Part shown: piece after piece, positions 1-5,748 of the stretch
How positions within the stretch are numbered: the stretch's first letter is position 1
Layout: each line of letters opens with the position of its first letter
Assembly (NCBI GenBank): GCA_029934175.1
Contig: JAOZMT010000094.1
Location: 1 to 5,748 of the forward strand
Direction: 5' to 3'
Length of the DNA stretch: 5,748 bases
From: Victivallales bacterium
GTDB taxonomy: Bacteria > Verrucomicrobiota > Lentisphaeria > Victivallales > JAUVCU01
Program-made: the position numbers and the translations under genes
Notes under the pieces: model-generated
Told to the model about the DNA's origin: nothing
Databases searched by the model: none
The model's input: only the letters and a program-made list of their open reading frames with translations

Positions 1-66
1 CCAAGTAAGTGATGACAAATCAAATTTATCTTCATATTGTTTTGTTATTGAATTATAGTTTGTCAT
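1..66 (-). CDS. Start of an unidentified gene downstream of radC (cut by the window edge)
   Basis: An ATG at 66-64 lies inside the last codons of radC, in another frame, and opens a reading frame of 22 codons (MTNYNSITKQYEDKF, then LSSLTW) that reaches the left edge without a stop. It would overlap radC by 14 nt, in keeping with the overlapping junctions elsewhere in the operon. The composition looks like a soluble protein, with no signal peptide. No strong SD is visible; AGAAG lies immediately before the ATG. An alternative ATG at 35-33 in another frame (MKINLICHH) is less convincing. The fragment is too short to name a family, so both the gene and its start are tentative. Confidence 0.45.
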   Translation of the reverse strand, partial: MTNYNSITKQYEDKFDLSSLTW

Positions 67-712
67 CTTCTAAATATGAGTAATAACCAGTATTATTAAA
101 AATAATATGATCTAAAATTGTTAAACCTAAATGTTCTGCTGCATTTTTTAGTTTTTCTGTAATTTGATTATCTTCATCGCTAGGTTCTAATGAACCTGTT
201 GGGTGATTATGTGCAAGAATTACACCTGATGCTCTATCGGATATAACATCGGCAAAAATTTCTCGTGGATGCACTTGACTTTGGTCTATCAATCCAATTG
301 TAACAACGCGAATATTTAAAATTTCATTTGCTCCGTTTACTGAAATTGCAATAAAATGTTCCTGTTTTCTATTACTATAATGTTGAATTTGTGGAAGAAT
401 ATCAGATGGAGTTGATATTTTTATTCCATTAGGTTTTATTATTCTTCTAACCAATTCAAAAGCAGCTGTAATAGTTGCGGCTTTCGCAGGACCTATACTT
501 TCTAATACCATCAAATCATCAATTGATAAATTTATTCCTTTTGCATCAATAATAGGTAACATTTTTTCAGCTAAAGTTAGAACATCATATTTTCTTCCAC
601 CAGTCCCAATTAAAATAGCAAGCAACTCTTCATCTGCGAGGTTCGCAACACCATTTGCAATTAATTTTTCACGAGGCTGTTCATTTTCTGGAATATTTTT
701 TATTCTATTCAT
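53..712 (-). CDS. radC: RadC family JAMM/MPN+ protein (UPF0758)
   Basis: The 219-aa protein is the usual length for RadC. The N-terminal domain begins with IKNIPENEQPREKL and the conserved NLADEELLAILIGTG (24-38), followed by a helix-hairpin-helix-like ESIGPAKAATI (71-81). The C-terminal half is a JAB1/MPN/Mov34 metalloenzyme domain: VHPREIF (148-154), then H168-x-H170-P-T-G, with S178 and D181 completing the JAMM zinc site, then the conserved LDHIIF (200-205). The old link to DNA repair through radC102 has been withdrawn for E. coli, and the real function is unknown. RadC-like genes are frequent in mobile and defence islands, which fits this position directly behind hsdR. With no gap after hsdR it is a member of the operon rather than a chance neighbour. 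All metal ligands are present, so it is not a decayed copy. Confidence 0.95.
   Translation of the reverse strand: MNRIKNIPENEQPREKLIANGVANLADEELLAILIGTGGRKYDVLTLAEKMLPIIDAKGINLSIDDLMVLESIGPAKAATITAAFELVRRIIKPNGIKISTPSDILPQIQHYSNRKQEHFIAISVNGANEILNIRVVTIGLIDQSQVHPREIFADVISDRASGVILAHNHPTGSLEPSDEDNQITEKLKNAAEHLGLTILDHIIFNNTGYYSYLEDDKL
476..488 (-). repeat. TGCG-N5-CGCA hyphenated palindrome, looser copy in radC
   Basis: The minus strand reads TGCGAAAGCCGCA and encodes A76-K-A-A79 of RadC as GCG AAA GCC GCA. It keeps both 4-bp arms but departs from the tight core in the middle. Confidence 0.6.
635..647 (-). repeat. TGCG-N5-CGCA hyphenated palindrome, tight-consensus copy in radC
   Basis: The minus strand reads TGCGAACCTCGCA and encodes A23-N-L-A26 of RadC. 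It fits TGCGAASYTCGCA, also found at 3500-3512 and 5366-5378. Confidence 0.75.
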
Positions 713-3676
713 TTAAGCCACCTCGGAAGAAGTAACTGTTTTTATAATTGATTTCCCCATCAACGAAATAATGCCACCATTTTCAATATAGATAGGATTT
801 TCCAACTTATCCCACATATCACGATTTTCGTATTCATTTTTAATAGAAGGCACAACCTTATCTTTCTCATAATTATAAATAAATGATTTGTTATTTTTAT
901 TTTGAGATAATCTATTTTTTATTTCATTATTTTCACTTACCGTTTTACAAATTTCTTTAATAACAATAGCATCTTCATTTGATATATCATATTTTTCTTT
1001 TATATCCTCTAATGCCTGTTCAATGGTGGATTTTGTAACTTCATTACCACCTTTTGTTATTGATAAACCAATTTTTGTCGAAGACTTCACAGAACCAAAA
1101 TTTACTTTATTCCCTTTTAATTTTACAGCAGCCTTATTTAATTCAACGGTTTTCAATAATTTATTTAATTCCGAAACCTTTCCTTTTTTCAATAGAATAT
1201 TAGGCAAGTTTTCTGCAAAAATAATAAAATTTTTAAGAGTTATATTTAACTCATAAAATTGAGAGATGAAATAAAAAAGTTTTTTATAACGAATTAATAA
1301 AGCAATATATTTTTTTTGTTCATTAATTTGTTTTAGTTTCTTTTTAAAAATAGATAAATAATCTTGATTTAAATTACTTAGGATAGCATCAGCCGAAGAA
1401 CTTCTTTTAATAGCATCCGCTTCAGCATTTTTATAAAGCTCAATATATTTTTCAATTTCATCATTCGAAAATATATTTTCGCTAATAATATCATTGTATA
1501 ACTCTTGTAAAATAGTTGCATTTGGCTCTTTCTCTTTAAAAGGCGAACCCTTTCGGTGTTTATTGAATGCATCAAAAATATTTTTTGAATTATTGGTAAA
1601 ATCAACAACTAAAATATCAGATTGTTTTTTATTCTCACAATGACGATTTAATCTTGAAACAGTTTGAATTGCAGTTATGCCATTAACTGCTTTATCCAAA
1701 AACATAGCAGATAATTTAGGTTGATCAAAACCTGTTTGAAATTTATTTGCAACTACAAGAATACGATATTCGTCCAAATCAAAAACATCCTCAATTGGCA
1801 TTCCTTTATGAAATTTATCCAATTCATTAACCTTATATTCCTCTATTAATTTTTTTGTTTCAGAATCAGTATAATCAGAAAAGGCAAAAAGTATTTTGTA
1901 AGGCAATTTTTTTGCTTTTATTATCTCTTTTAAAGTATTGAAATATTTTAATCCCGCAGGTCTTGATGATGTAACAACCATCGCCTTGCCTTTTCCTAAA
2001 ATAGCATTTTTAACTTTTTCATCAAACAACTTCATAATAACCTCAGACTTATATTGAATAAGTGCATCATCATTAAAAGCAATATTTCTAAGAGCTTTTT
2101 TTATAACACCATCAGGAAAACTTAAATCGTTAGGAATAATCTTTGTTTGTTTTAAATGATATAAGGTTTCATAAGAAATAATATTTTGGGCCACATTTAA
2201 AATATATCCCTCCTCTATTGCTTCCTCTTCACTGTAAACATCAAAAGGTTCTCCAAAGTAAGATACAGTTTTAGGCGTTGTGGTTGCGGTAAACGCAACA
2301 AAAACTTGATTTGATATATTAATATTCTCAATAGCATTATTAATTGCGTCTTCCGCAGTTTCTTCGAGTTCAATAACTTCATTCTCATCTGTAAAATGTT
2401 TTCTCATAGTTAAAGACATTTTACCTTCTTGAGAGCGATGAGCTTCATCTATTAAAAATGCTATCTTTCTCGTTTTCAAAATATCACTATTTTTAATTTT
2501 TTCTTGAATATAAGAAAATTTATGAATTGTTGTAACAATAATATCTCTATCATTTTCTAAAAATGTTGCTAAGTCCGCAGATTTTTTGGCAAAACAAACC
2601 TTATCTTTCAAATGTGTAAATTTTTCTAAATCATCTTTTATGTTTTTATCTAAACTTTTTCTGTCTGTTAAAATAACTATATTATTGAAAATCTTTTCAT
2701 CTTTTGAGATATATAAACTATCCAATAAATCAGACATCCACGCAATTGTTAGTGTTTTTCCTGAACCAGCTGAATGATTTATTAAATATTTTAAACCTAA
2801 ACTTGAATTTTTCTCAAAATTTAATTTAACATTTTCTGATAAATTTTTACTTGCTCTTAATTGATGATAACGAGGGAATATTGTAAATGGCTCTGAGATT
2901 ATTTCACTGTTTTTAACTTTTGCAGGAACAAAAACTAAATAGAATTCCAAGTATTTTAAAATATTATCAGGAGCTAAAGCATAGCGATATAAATGTTCAA
3001 CAGGATATTCTCCATCAGTTTCAGCTTTATTTAACAAGCTAGCATTAAACCATCTAAAATTATTTTCAGAATTTGGATTTGTAGCTGTTTTTACTTCTGT
3101 ATTACTTGATGCAATATATAAAAAAGGCATTTTATATATTTTATTATTCAAGTCTCTATTTAAAAAACTTTCTGTTATAGCATCACTGCAATTTTGACCT
3201 TCATCTTCATGTTTTAATTCAATAACAACAATCGGTAAACCATTTAAAAATATAACCAAATCAATTCGTTCTTTTGTTAATTTATTGTAATAATATTCAT
3301 CTTTAAAAGAAAAAATATTTTTTTGATAATTTATATATTGTTGTTCTGAAGTCTTTGAACGAGGTTTGGGCTTATATAACTCAAACTTAACACCTTTAAC
3401 AGTAATTCCATTTCGAATAATTATCCACAATGGAATTTTCTCAACTTCTTTTTTTATTGCTTTGATAATTTCTTTTTCCGCATCTTCTCCAAAATTTTCT
3501 GCGAGCTTCGCAAATTTTTCAGATTGAGTGTTTTTTATAAATTTCATCAAATATTCTTGTATAATATGACAATCTTTATCTTTCAATTGTTCATTTGATA
3601 AAGCAATATATTTATGCTCTTTTTTAAGAAAGTTGCAAATATGTTGTTGAAATAAAGTTTCTTTATTGCTAGGCAT
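713..3676 (-). CDS. hsdR: Type I restriction endonuclease subunit HsdR
   Basis: HsdR is the ATP-driven translocase and nuclease of the type I complex; it works with HsdM and HsdS on unmethylated DNA. At 987 aa the protein has the family's normal length. The N-terminal PD-(D/E)xK nuclease site is intact: D139 in RIDLVIF and E153/K155 in VVIELKHEDEG. The superfamily 2 helicase motifs follow in order: Walker A SAGSGKT (302-308), motif Ia TDRKSLDKNI (337-346), DEAH (410-413), motif III FTATTTP (462-468), motif V VVANKFQTGFDQP (641-653) and motif VI QTVSRLNR (671-678). The C-terminal 250 residues are helical and lysine-rich, as in the subunit's assembly domain. There is no frameshift or missing residue, so it is predicted active. 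Its stop codon directly abuts the radC start (TAAATG). The unusual feature is that two other genes separate it from hsdS. Confidence 0.97.
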   Translation of the reverse strand: MPSNKETLFQQHICNFLKKEHKYIALSNEQLKDKDCHIIQEYLMKFIKNTQSEKFAKLAENFGEDAEKEIIKAIKKEVEKIPLWIIIRNGITVKGVKFELYKPKPRSKTSEQQYINYQKNIFSFKDEYYYNKLTKERIDLVIFLNGLPIVVIELKHEDEGQNCSDAITESFLNRDLNNKIYKMPFLYIASSNTEVKTATNPNSENNFRWFNASLLNKAETDGEYPVEHLYRYALAPDNILKYLEFYLVFVPAKVKNSEIISEPFTIFPRYHQLRASKNLSENVKLNFEKNSSLGLKYLINHSAGSGKTLTIAWMSDLLDSLYISKDEKIFNNIVILTDRKSLDKNIKDDLEKFTHLKDKVCFAKKSADLATFLENDRDIIVTTIHKFSYIQEKIKNSDILKTRKIAFLIDEAHRSQEGKMSLTMRKHFTDENEVIELEETAEDAINNAIENINISNQVFVAFTATTTPKTVSYFGEPFDVYSEEEAIEEGYILNVAQNIISYETLYHLKQTKIIPNDLSFPDGVIKKALRNIAFNDDALIQYKSEVIMKLFDEKVKNAILGKGKAMVVTSSRPAGLKYFNTLKEIIKAKKLPYKILFAFSDYTDSETKKLIEEYKVNELDKFHKGMPIEDVFDLDEYRILVVANKFQTGFDQPKLSAMFLDKAVNGITAIQTVSRLNRHCENKKQSDILVVDFTNNSKNIFDAFNKHRKGSPFKEKEPNATILQELYNDIISENIFSNDEIEKYIELYKNAEADAIKRSSSADAILSNLNQDYLSIFKKKLKQINEQKKYIALLIRYKKLFYFISQFYELNITLKNFIIFAENLPNILLKKGKVSELNKLLKTVELNKAAVKLKGNKVNFGSVKSSTKIGLSITKGGNEVTKSTIEQALEDIKEKYDISNEDAIVIKEICKTVSENNEIKNRLSQNKNNKSFIYNYEKDKVVPSIKNEYENRDMWDKLENPIYIENGGIISLMGKSIIKTVTSSEVA
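718..724 (-). promoter_or_regulatory. Shine-Dalgarno site of radC inside the end of hsdR
   Basis: The minus strand reads GAGGTGG, then a 5-nt spacer (CTTAA) that contains the hsdR stop, then ATG 712. A strong site placed within the last hsdR codons makes ATG 712 the likely start and points to coupled translation of hsdR and radC. Confidence 0.8.
2285..2297 (-). repeat. TGCG-N5-CGCA hyphenated palindrome, looser copy in hsdR
   Basis: The minus strand reads TGCGTTTACCGCA and encodes A461-F-T-A464, part of helicase motif III. The arms are perfect; the centre is unlike the tight copies and may be set by the protein motif. Confidence 0.55.
2345..2357 (-). repeat. TGCG-N5-CGCA hyphenated palindrome, looser copy in hsdR
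   Basis: The minus strand reads TGCGGAAGACGCA and encodes A441-E-D-A444 of HsdR. It lies only 47 nt from the copy at 2285-2297. Confidence 0.55.
3500..3512 (-). repeat. TGCG-N5-CGCA hyphenated palindrome, tight-consensus copy in hsdR
   Basis: The minus strand reads TGCGAAGCTCGCA and encodes A56-K-L-A59 near the HsdR N-terminus. It differs by one base from each of the copies in radC and in the ATPase gene. Confidence 0.75.
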
Positions 3677-4247
3677 ATTGTTCCTTATTTAATATATTTG
3701 ATACAGCAGATAAAAAGACATTATAACTATGCGACTTATTTTCTGTTAAAGATAAAAATTTAGATATTTTTCTAGCGTCTCCAACTTTACTATAGGAATT
3801 ATTACATATTTTTTTTATTTCTTCTGATGGATTACCAAGCGTATCTGGTTTTCTATATTTCTTTTTCATTTTATTTTTAACAGTAATATTCATTCCTCGT
3901 TCAATAGCATCTAAATCTCCAATAAACCAACTTTCTAGTTCTTGACAAACTATACGAATTATTGAATCTGGTCTATTTGCATTTATACAAAGATTCTTTA
4001 ATCTATCTTTTATTTTTATACAATCTCCATTATCTTGATCTCTTAATATAAAAAACTTATATTTCATTCCATCGTAATTGCGGAATGCCTTTAACTTTCT
4101 CGGTATAGATTTTTCTAAATCGCTTTTTCCAGAATGTGGAATAACTTGAAAACATATATTTTCTTCGCTTTCTAACAATTTTTCTAAAATAGAATCTAAG
4201 CATATTTTCATAGATGCTTCTTCAACCATAAAAACTAACTTTAGCAT
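3669..4247 (-). CDS. DUF4276 family protein with Toprim-like acidic signature; putative effector partner of the upstream ATPase
   Basis: The 192-aa protein carries the features I associate with DUF4276. The first strand ends in an acidic pair (LKLVFMVEEASMK, E9/E10). A GKSDLEKSIPRKL block lies at 40-52 and a strand ending in RDQDNGDC at 69-76 (D70, D72). IVCQELESWFIGDL is at 99-112 (E103, E105), and RKPDTLGNPSEEIKK at 132-146. A glutamate after strand 1 plus a later DxD is the metal-binding pattern of Toprim nucleases such as the OLD nucleases, so a metal-dependent nuclease is plausible; this is inferred from residue spacing, not shown. There is no signal peptide or membrane segment. It overlaps the ATPase gene by 1 nt upstream and hsdR by 8 nt downstream, fixing it inside the R-M operon. 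The biochemical function of the family is, to my knowledge, not established. Confidence 0.88.
   Translation of the reverse strand: MLKLVFMVEEASMKICLDSILEKLLESEENICFQVIPHSGKSDLEKSIPRKLKAFRNYDGMKYKFFILRDQDNGDCIKIKDRLKNLCINANRPDSIIRIVCQELESWFIGDLDAIERGMNITVKNKMKKKYRKPDTLGNPSEEIKKICNNSYSKVGDARKISKFLSLTENKSHSYNVFLSAVSNILNKEQYA
3681..3686 (-). promoter_or_regulatory. Shine-Dalgarno site of hsdR
   Basis: The minus strand reads AAGGAA, 4 nt before ATG 3676 (the AGGA core is 5 nt away), inside the end of the DUF4276 gene. It supports the ATG at 3676 and hence an 8-nt overlap with the upstream gene. Confidence 0.65.
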
Positions 4248-5425
4248 TATAAATTAACTCCTGTAAATAATTGCTGTTTCCATAATTCTCCTAGCTTATC
4301 TCCTTCATTTACTAAATTTGATAATTCTCTATCTTCACTAGCTCTATGGATTTGGGAAAATCCATTTTCTTTTGCTAGCCAATACACTTCTTTTAAATCA
4401 ATCCCATTTAAGAAATCTGGAGAATGAGTCGTTACAAATATTTGTCCGCCTCGTTCTGAGTAGTTTCTAAACTCTTCGCTTAATTCAAGCATCAATTGTG
4501 GATATAGCTGATTTTCTGGCTCTTCAATACATAAAAGATTGTGTGGGTTTGGATCATGAAGTAATATTAAATAAGCAAACATTTTTATTGTTCCATCTGA
4601 TACATATCTTGCGATAAAAGGATCTTTAAAAGAGCCATCTTGAAATTTGAGGACAATTCTTCCATCCTCTGTTGGCATTGCTTCAACTTTATTTATACCT
4701 GGAACTCGCTCTGACATTTTATTTAAAATCTTATCGAATGTTTCTCTATGATTTTCAAAGATATATTTTGCAACTAAAGGTAAATTTTCACCTTGTTCCG
4801 ATAAATGTTCTGAATATCCATCATCTTGTATTGTTCTAGCAGCGGTAATATGAAAGTCTGAAACATGCCACTTTTCAATCATCTTTCTAAATAATGATAC
4901 AACTTTAAACCTTGAAAATTGACCTAATCCTTTTATTGCAAGAATATCAGATGAATCTAAAATTTGACTTTCTCTTTTAATTTCAATATGTTTTAAGCCA
5001 TCATAATCTTCTTCATTTGTAATTGCAAAACCTTTTCCATTTGTAAAATCTAAAAAATGCCAAGGCTGACCTTTACTCCCTCTTCTAAATTTTAATATTT
5101 CTCTTTTAACAACCCCTTTGCCTTTTTCATTTCCTATATCAAGTTTATATGTTGCTAATTTTCCTGATAGCTCTCTAAATTTTATTTCAAATGATATTAA
5201 TTCTTTATTTGCTCCGCGACTTACAACTTCATTAAAACCACCTCGTTTATTTAAAGCGACTGATACATTATGAGTTAAAGCATCTTTTAAAAATCCAAAT
5301 ACATCAAAAAATGTTGATTTACCGCTTCCATTTGCACCAACAATGACGCACATTTTTTGTAGTTTTGCGAACTTCGCATTTTTTAATGCTTTAAAATTTT
5401 TAATACTGATTTCTTCTATTTTCAT
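4247..5425 (-). CDS. AAA/ABC-type SMC-like ATPase, probable defence-module ATPase
   Basis: The 392-aa protein has the full ABC/SMC-type ATPase layout. An N-terminal IKNFKALKNAKF strand-loop leads to Walker A GANGSGKST (residues 30-38). A variable middle of about 235 residues follows. A signature-like VSDGT is at 275-279, Walker B LLCIEEPEN at 297-305 with the catalytic acidic pair, and a switch histidine in VTTHSPDF at 331-338. This matches the AAA_15/AAA_21 (OLD-like, COG4637-like) group of predicted ATPases, here without a fused nuclease domain. Its stop shares one base with the start of the DUF4276 gene (TAATG), so the two are translationally coupled and probably form a complex. ATPases of this type act as sensors or triggers for a partner effector in several phage-defence systems; that role here is inferred from context. 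No key motif is missing, so it looks active. It could be related to the rloA-type genes of Campylobacter hsd loci, but I cannot confirm orthology. Confidence 0.9.
   Translation of the reverse strand: MKIEEISIKNFKALKNAKFAKLQKMCVIVGANGSGKSTFFDVFGFLKDALTHNVSVALNKRGGFNEVVSRGANKELISFEIKFRELSGKLATYKLDIGNEKGKGVVKREILKFRRGSKGQPWHFLDFTNGKGFAITNEEDYDGLKHIEIKRESQILDSSDILAIKGLGQFSRFKVVSLFRKMIEKWHVSDFHITAARTIQDDGYSEHLSEQGENLPLVAKYIFENHRETFDKILNKMSERVPGINKVEAMPTEDGRIVLKFQDGSFKDPFIARYVSDGTIKMFAYLILLHDPNPHNLLCIEEPENQLYPQLMLELSEEFRNYSERGGQIFVTTHSPDFLNGIDLKEVYWLAKENGFSQIHRASEDRELSNLVNEGDKLGELWKQQLFTGVNL
4258..4263 (-). promoter_or_regulatory. Shine-Dalgarno site of the DUF4276 gene
   Basis: The minus strand reads CAGGAG, 10 nt before ATG 4247, inside the last codons of the ATPase gene. 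Together with the TAATG stop-start overlap at 4245-4249 it indicates translation reinitiation and near-equal production of the two proteins. Confidence 0.7.
5366..5378 (-). repeat. TGCG-N5-CGCA hyphenated palindrome, tight-consensus copy in the ATPase gene
   Basis: The minus strand reads TGCGAAGTTCGCA and encodes A17-K-F-A20, just ahead of the ATPase Walker A. It stands out as a GC-rich word in very AT-rich surroundings. Confidence 0.75.
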
Positions 5426-5432
5426 AAAACGA

Positions 5433-5438
5433 CTCCTC
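5433..5438 (-). promoter_or_regulatory. Shine-Dalgarno site of the ATPase gene
   Basis: The minus strand reads GAGGAG, followed by a 7-nt spacer and ATG at 5425. It is one of the strongest ribosome-binding sites in the window. It lies in the 16-nt gap after the hsdS stop, so the ATPase can be initiated independently of hsdS translation although it shares the transcript. It supports ATG 5425 as the start. Confidence 0.85.
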
Positions 5439-5441
5439 TGT

Positions 5442-5748
5442 TTAATTGTAAACCTGTTTTTTGCCTGTTACGACTTCGTGAATTAATGATTTGCGATACT
5501 CTTTCAATACGGATATTTGTGAACTTAATTTATCTTTTATTTTTTCTGTTTTATCATTTAATTTATCTAAATATTCAGCAATTGCTTTTTGCTCGGATAA
5601 TGGAGGATATGTTATAATTCCATTTTTAACATGCTTTGAAGCAATAGCCCATCTTGTAACTCCAGTAGCTTCTCTATAAAATTGTGATGCTATATAACGA
5701 TTATTCATAAGCCAAAACAAATAATTACCATTTACTTTATTGTTCTTT
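5442..5748 (-). CDS. hsdS: Type I restriction-modification specificity subunit HsdS, C-terminal part (cut by the window edge)
   Basis: This is the last 101 or so codons of a gene that stays open to the right edge, so its true start lies outside; a TTG at 5720 is not needed as a start. HsdS carries two target-recognition domains that set the DNA site for methylation and cleavage by the HsdM/HsdR complex. The visible part begins at the end of the second recognition domain (GNYLFWLMNNRYI, then GVTRWAIASKHV). It continues with the hallmark PPLSEQKAIAEYLD and a charged helical tail (KTEKIKDKLSSQISVLKEYRKSLIHEVVTGK) that normally forms the conserved coiled-coil spacer. The stop is 16 nt before the ATPase start, so the two are almost certainly co-transcribed. 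The family call is firm; the DNA specificity cannot be read because the recognition domains are missing. Confidence 0.95.
   Translation of the reverse strand, partial: KNNKVNGNYLFWLMNNRYIASQFYREATGVTRWAIASKHVKNGIITYPPLSEQKAIAEYLDKLNDKTEKIKDKLSSQISVLKEYRKSLIHEVVTGKKQVYN

Noticed and set aside
635..647. The TGCG-N5-CGCA words as transcription terminators or RNA hairpins
   Set aside because: The stems are only 4-5 bp, they lie within coding sequence, and none is followed on the transcribed strand by a U-tract at an operon end.
1023..1256. Plus-strand open frame of 77 codons antisense to hsdR
   Set aside because: It is antisense to a firmly identified HsdR C-terminal region, has no clear ribosome site and reads as low-complexity F/L/N-rich sequence typical of the complement of Lys-rich coding DNA.
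1310..1317. A8 tract on the coding strand in hsdR (another at 3809-3816 in the DUF4276 gene) as phase-variation sites
   Set aside because: Runs of eight A are expected by chance in DNA this AT-rich and with many Lys codons; both frames are intact and there is no longer run or repeat typical of phase-variable hsd genes.
1378..1608. Minus-strand open frame of 76 codons inside hsdR
   Set aside because: It is an out-of-frame shadow of the HsdR C-terminal region without its own start signal; the in-frame HsdR translation there is continuous.
2567..2579. A seventh palindrome-like word, TGCGGACTTAGCA on the minus strand (HsdR A367-D-L-A370)
   Set aside because: It is in the same phase but its right arm is broken (AGCA instead of CGCA), so it was not counted; it may be a decayed copy.
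2586..2777. Plus-strand open frame of 63 codons antisense to the HsdR Walker A region
   Set aside because: It lies opposite conserved helicase motifs that explain the sequence; no independent coding evidence.
3669..5425. Identification of the pair as PARIS (AriA/AriB), Gabija or a PrrC/RloC anticodon nuclease
   Set aside because: The second protein looks like DUF4276, not DUF4435 (AriB) and not a UvrD-type helicase (GajB). The ATPase lacks a fused Toprim or HEPN-like nuclease domain. Only the architecture is comparable.
5491..5679. Plus-strand open frame of 62 codons antisense to hsdS
   Set aside because: It is the complement of the conserved HsdS spacer (PPLSEQKAIAEYL) and has no ribosome site.
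5718..5720. TTG as a start codon for a short 92-aa HsdS-like protein
   Set aside because: The frame stays open upstream to the edge and continues as good HsdS sequence (GNYLFWLMNNRYI), so this is an internal leucine codon. A half-size HsdS cannot be fully excluded without the upstream sequence.

Overview
This is a window of AT-rich bacterial DNA (clearly above two-thirds A+T by eye) holding the 3' part of a type I restriction-modification (R-M) operon. Every gene is on the minus strand, so transcription runs from position 5748 down to 1. The standard genetic code fits. Several starts carry good Shine-Dalgarno (SD) sequences (GAGGAG, CAGGAG, AAGGAA, GAGGTGG). That argues against Bacteroidota, which use SD weakly, but the lineage cannot be fixed from this window.

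In transcription order the window holds: (1) the C-terminal end of the specificity subunit HsdS, running off the right edge (5442-5748); (2) an AAA/ABC-type SMC-like ATPase of 392 aa (4247-5425); (3) a 192-aa DUF4276-family protein with a Toprim-like acidic signature (3669-4247); (4) an intact 987-aa HsdR restriction/translocase subunit (713-3676); (5) a full-length RadC/JAMM protein of 219 aa (53-712); and (6) the first 22 codons of a further gene that overlaps the end of radC and runs off the left edge (1-66). hsdM is not in the window and would be expected upstream of hsdS. No gap exceeds 16 nt and most junctions overlap or abut, so this is one tightly coupled transcription unit. No promoter, terminator, RNA gene, CRISPR array or insertion sequence was seen.

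The main point of interest is the ATPase-DUF4276 pair placed between hsdS and hsdR, with radC and an unknown gene after hsdR. HsdS (with the unseen HsdM) would methylate and recognise a bipartite site, and HsdR would translocate on and cut unmodified DNA. The inserted pair resembles, in architecture only, two-gene ATPase + Toprim defence modules such as PARIS or OLD-type systems. Its location recalls the anticodon nuclease PrrC and the rlo genes, which also sit inside type I R-M operons. A reasonable but unproven reading is a second-line effector tied to the R-M complex.

A separate, sequence-level signal is a 13-bp hyphenated palindrome, TGCG-N5-CGCA. It occurs six times in the window, always inside a gene and always in the same codon phase (GCG NNN NNC GCA). 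Three copies fit the tighter consensus TGCGAASYTCGCA. This looks like a HIP1-like over-represented word rather than chance.
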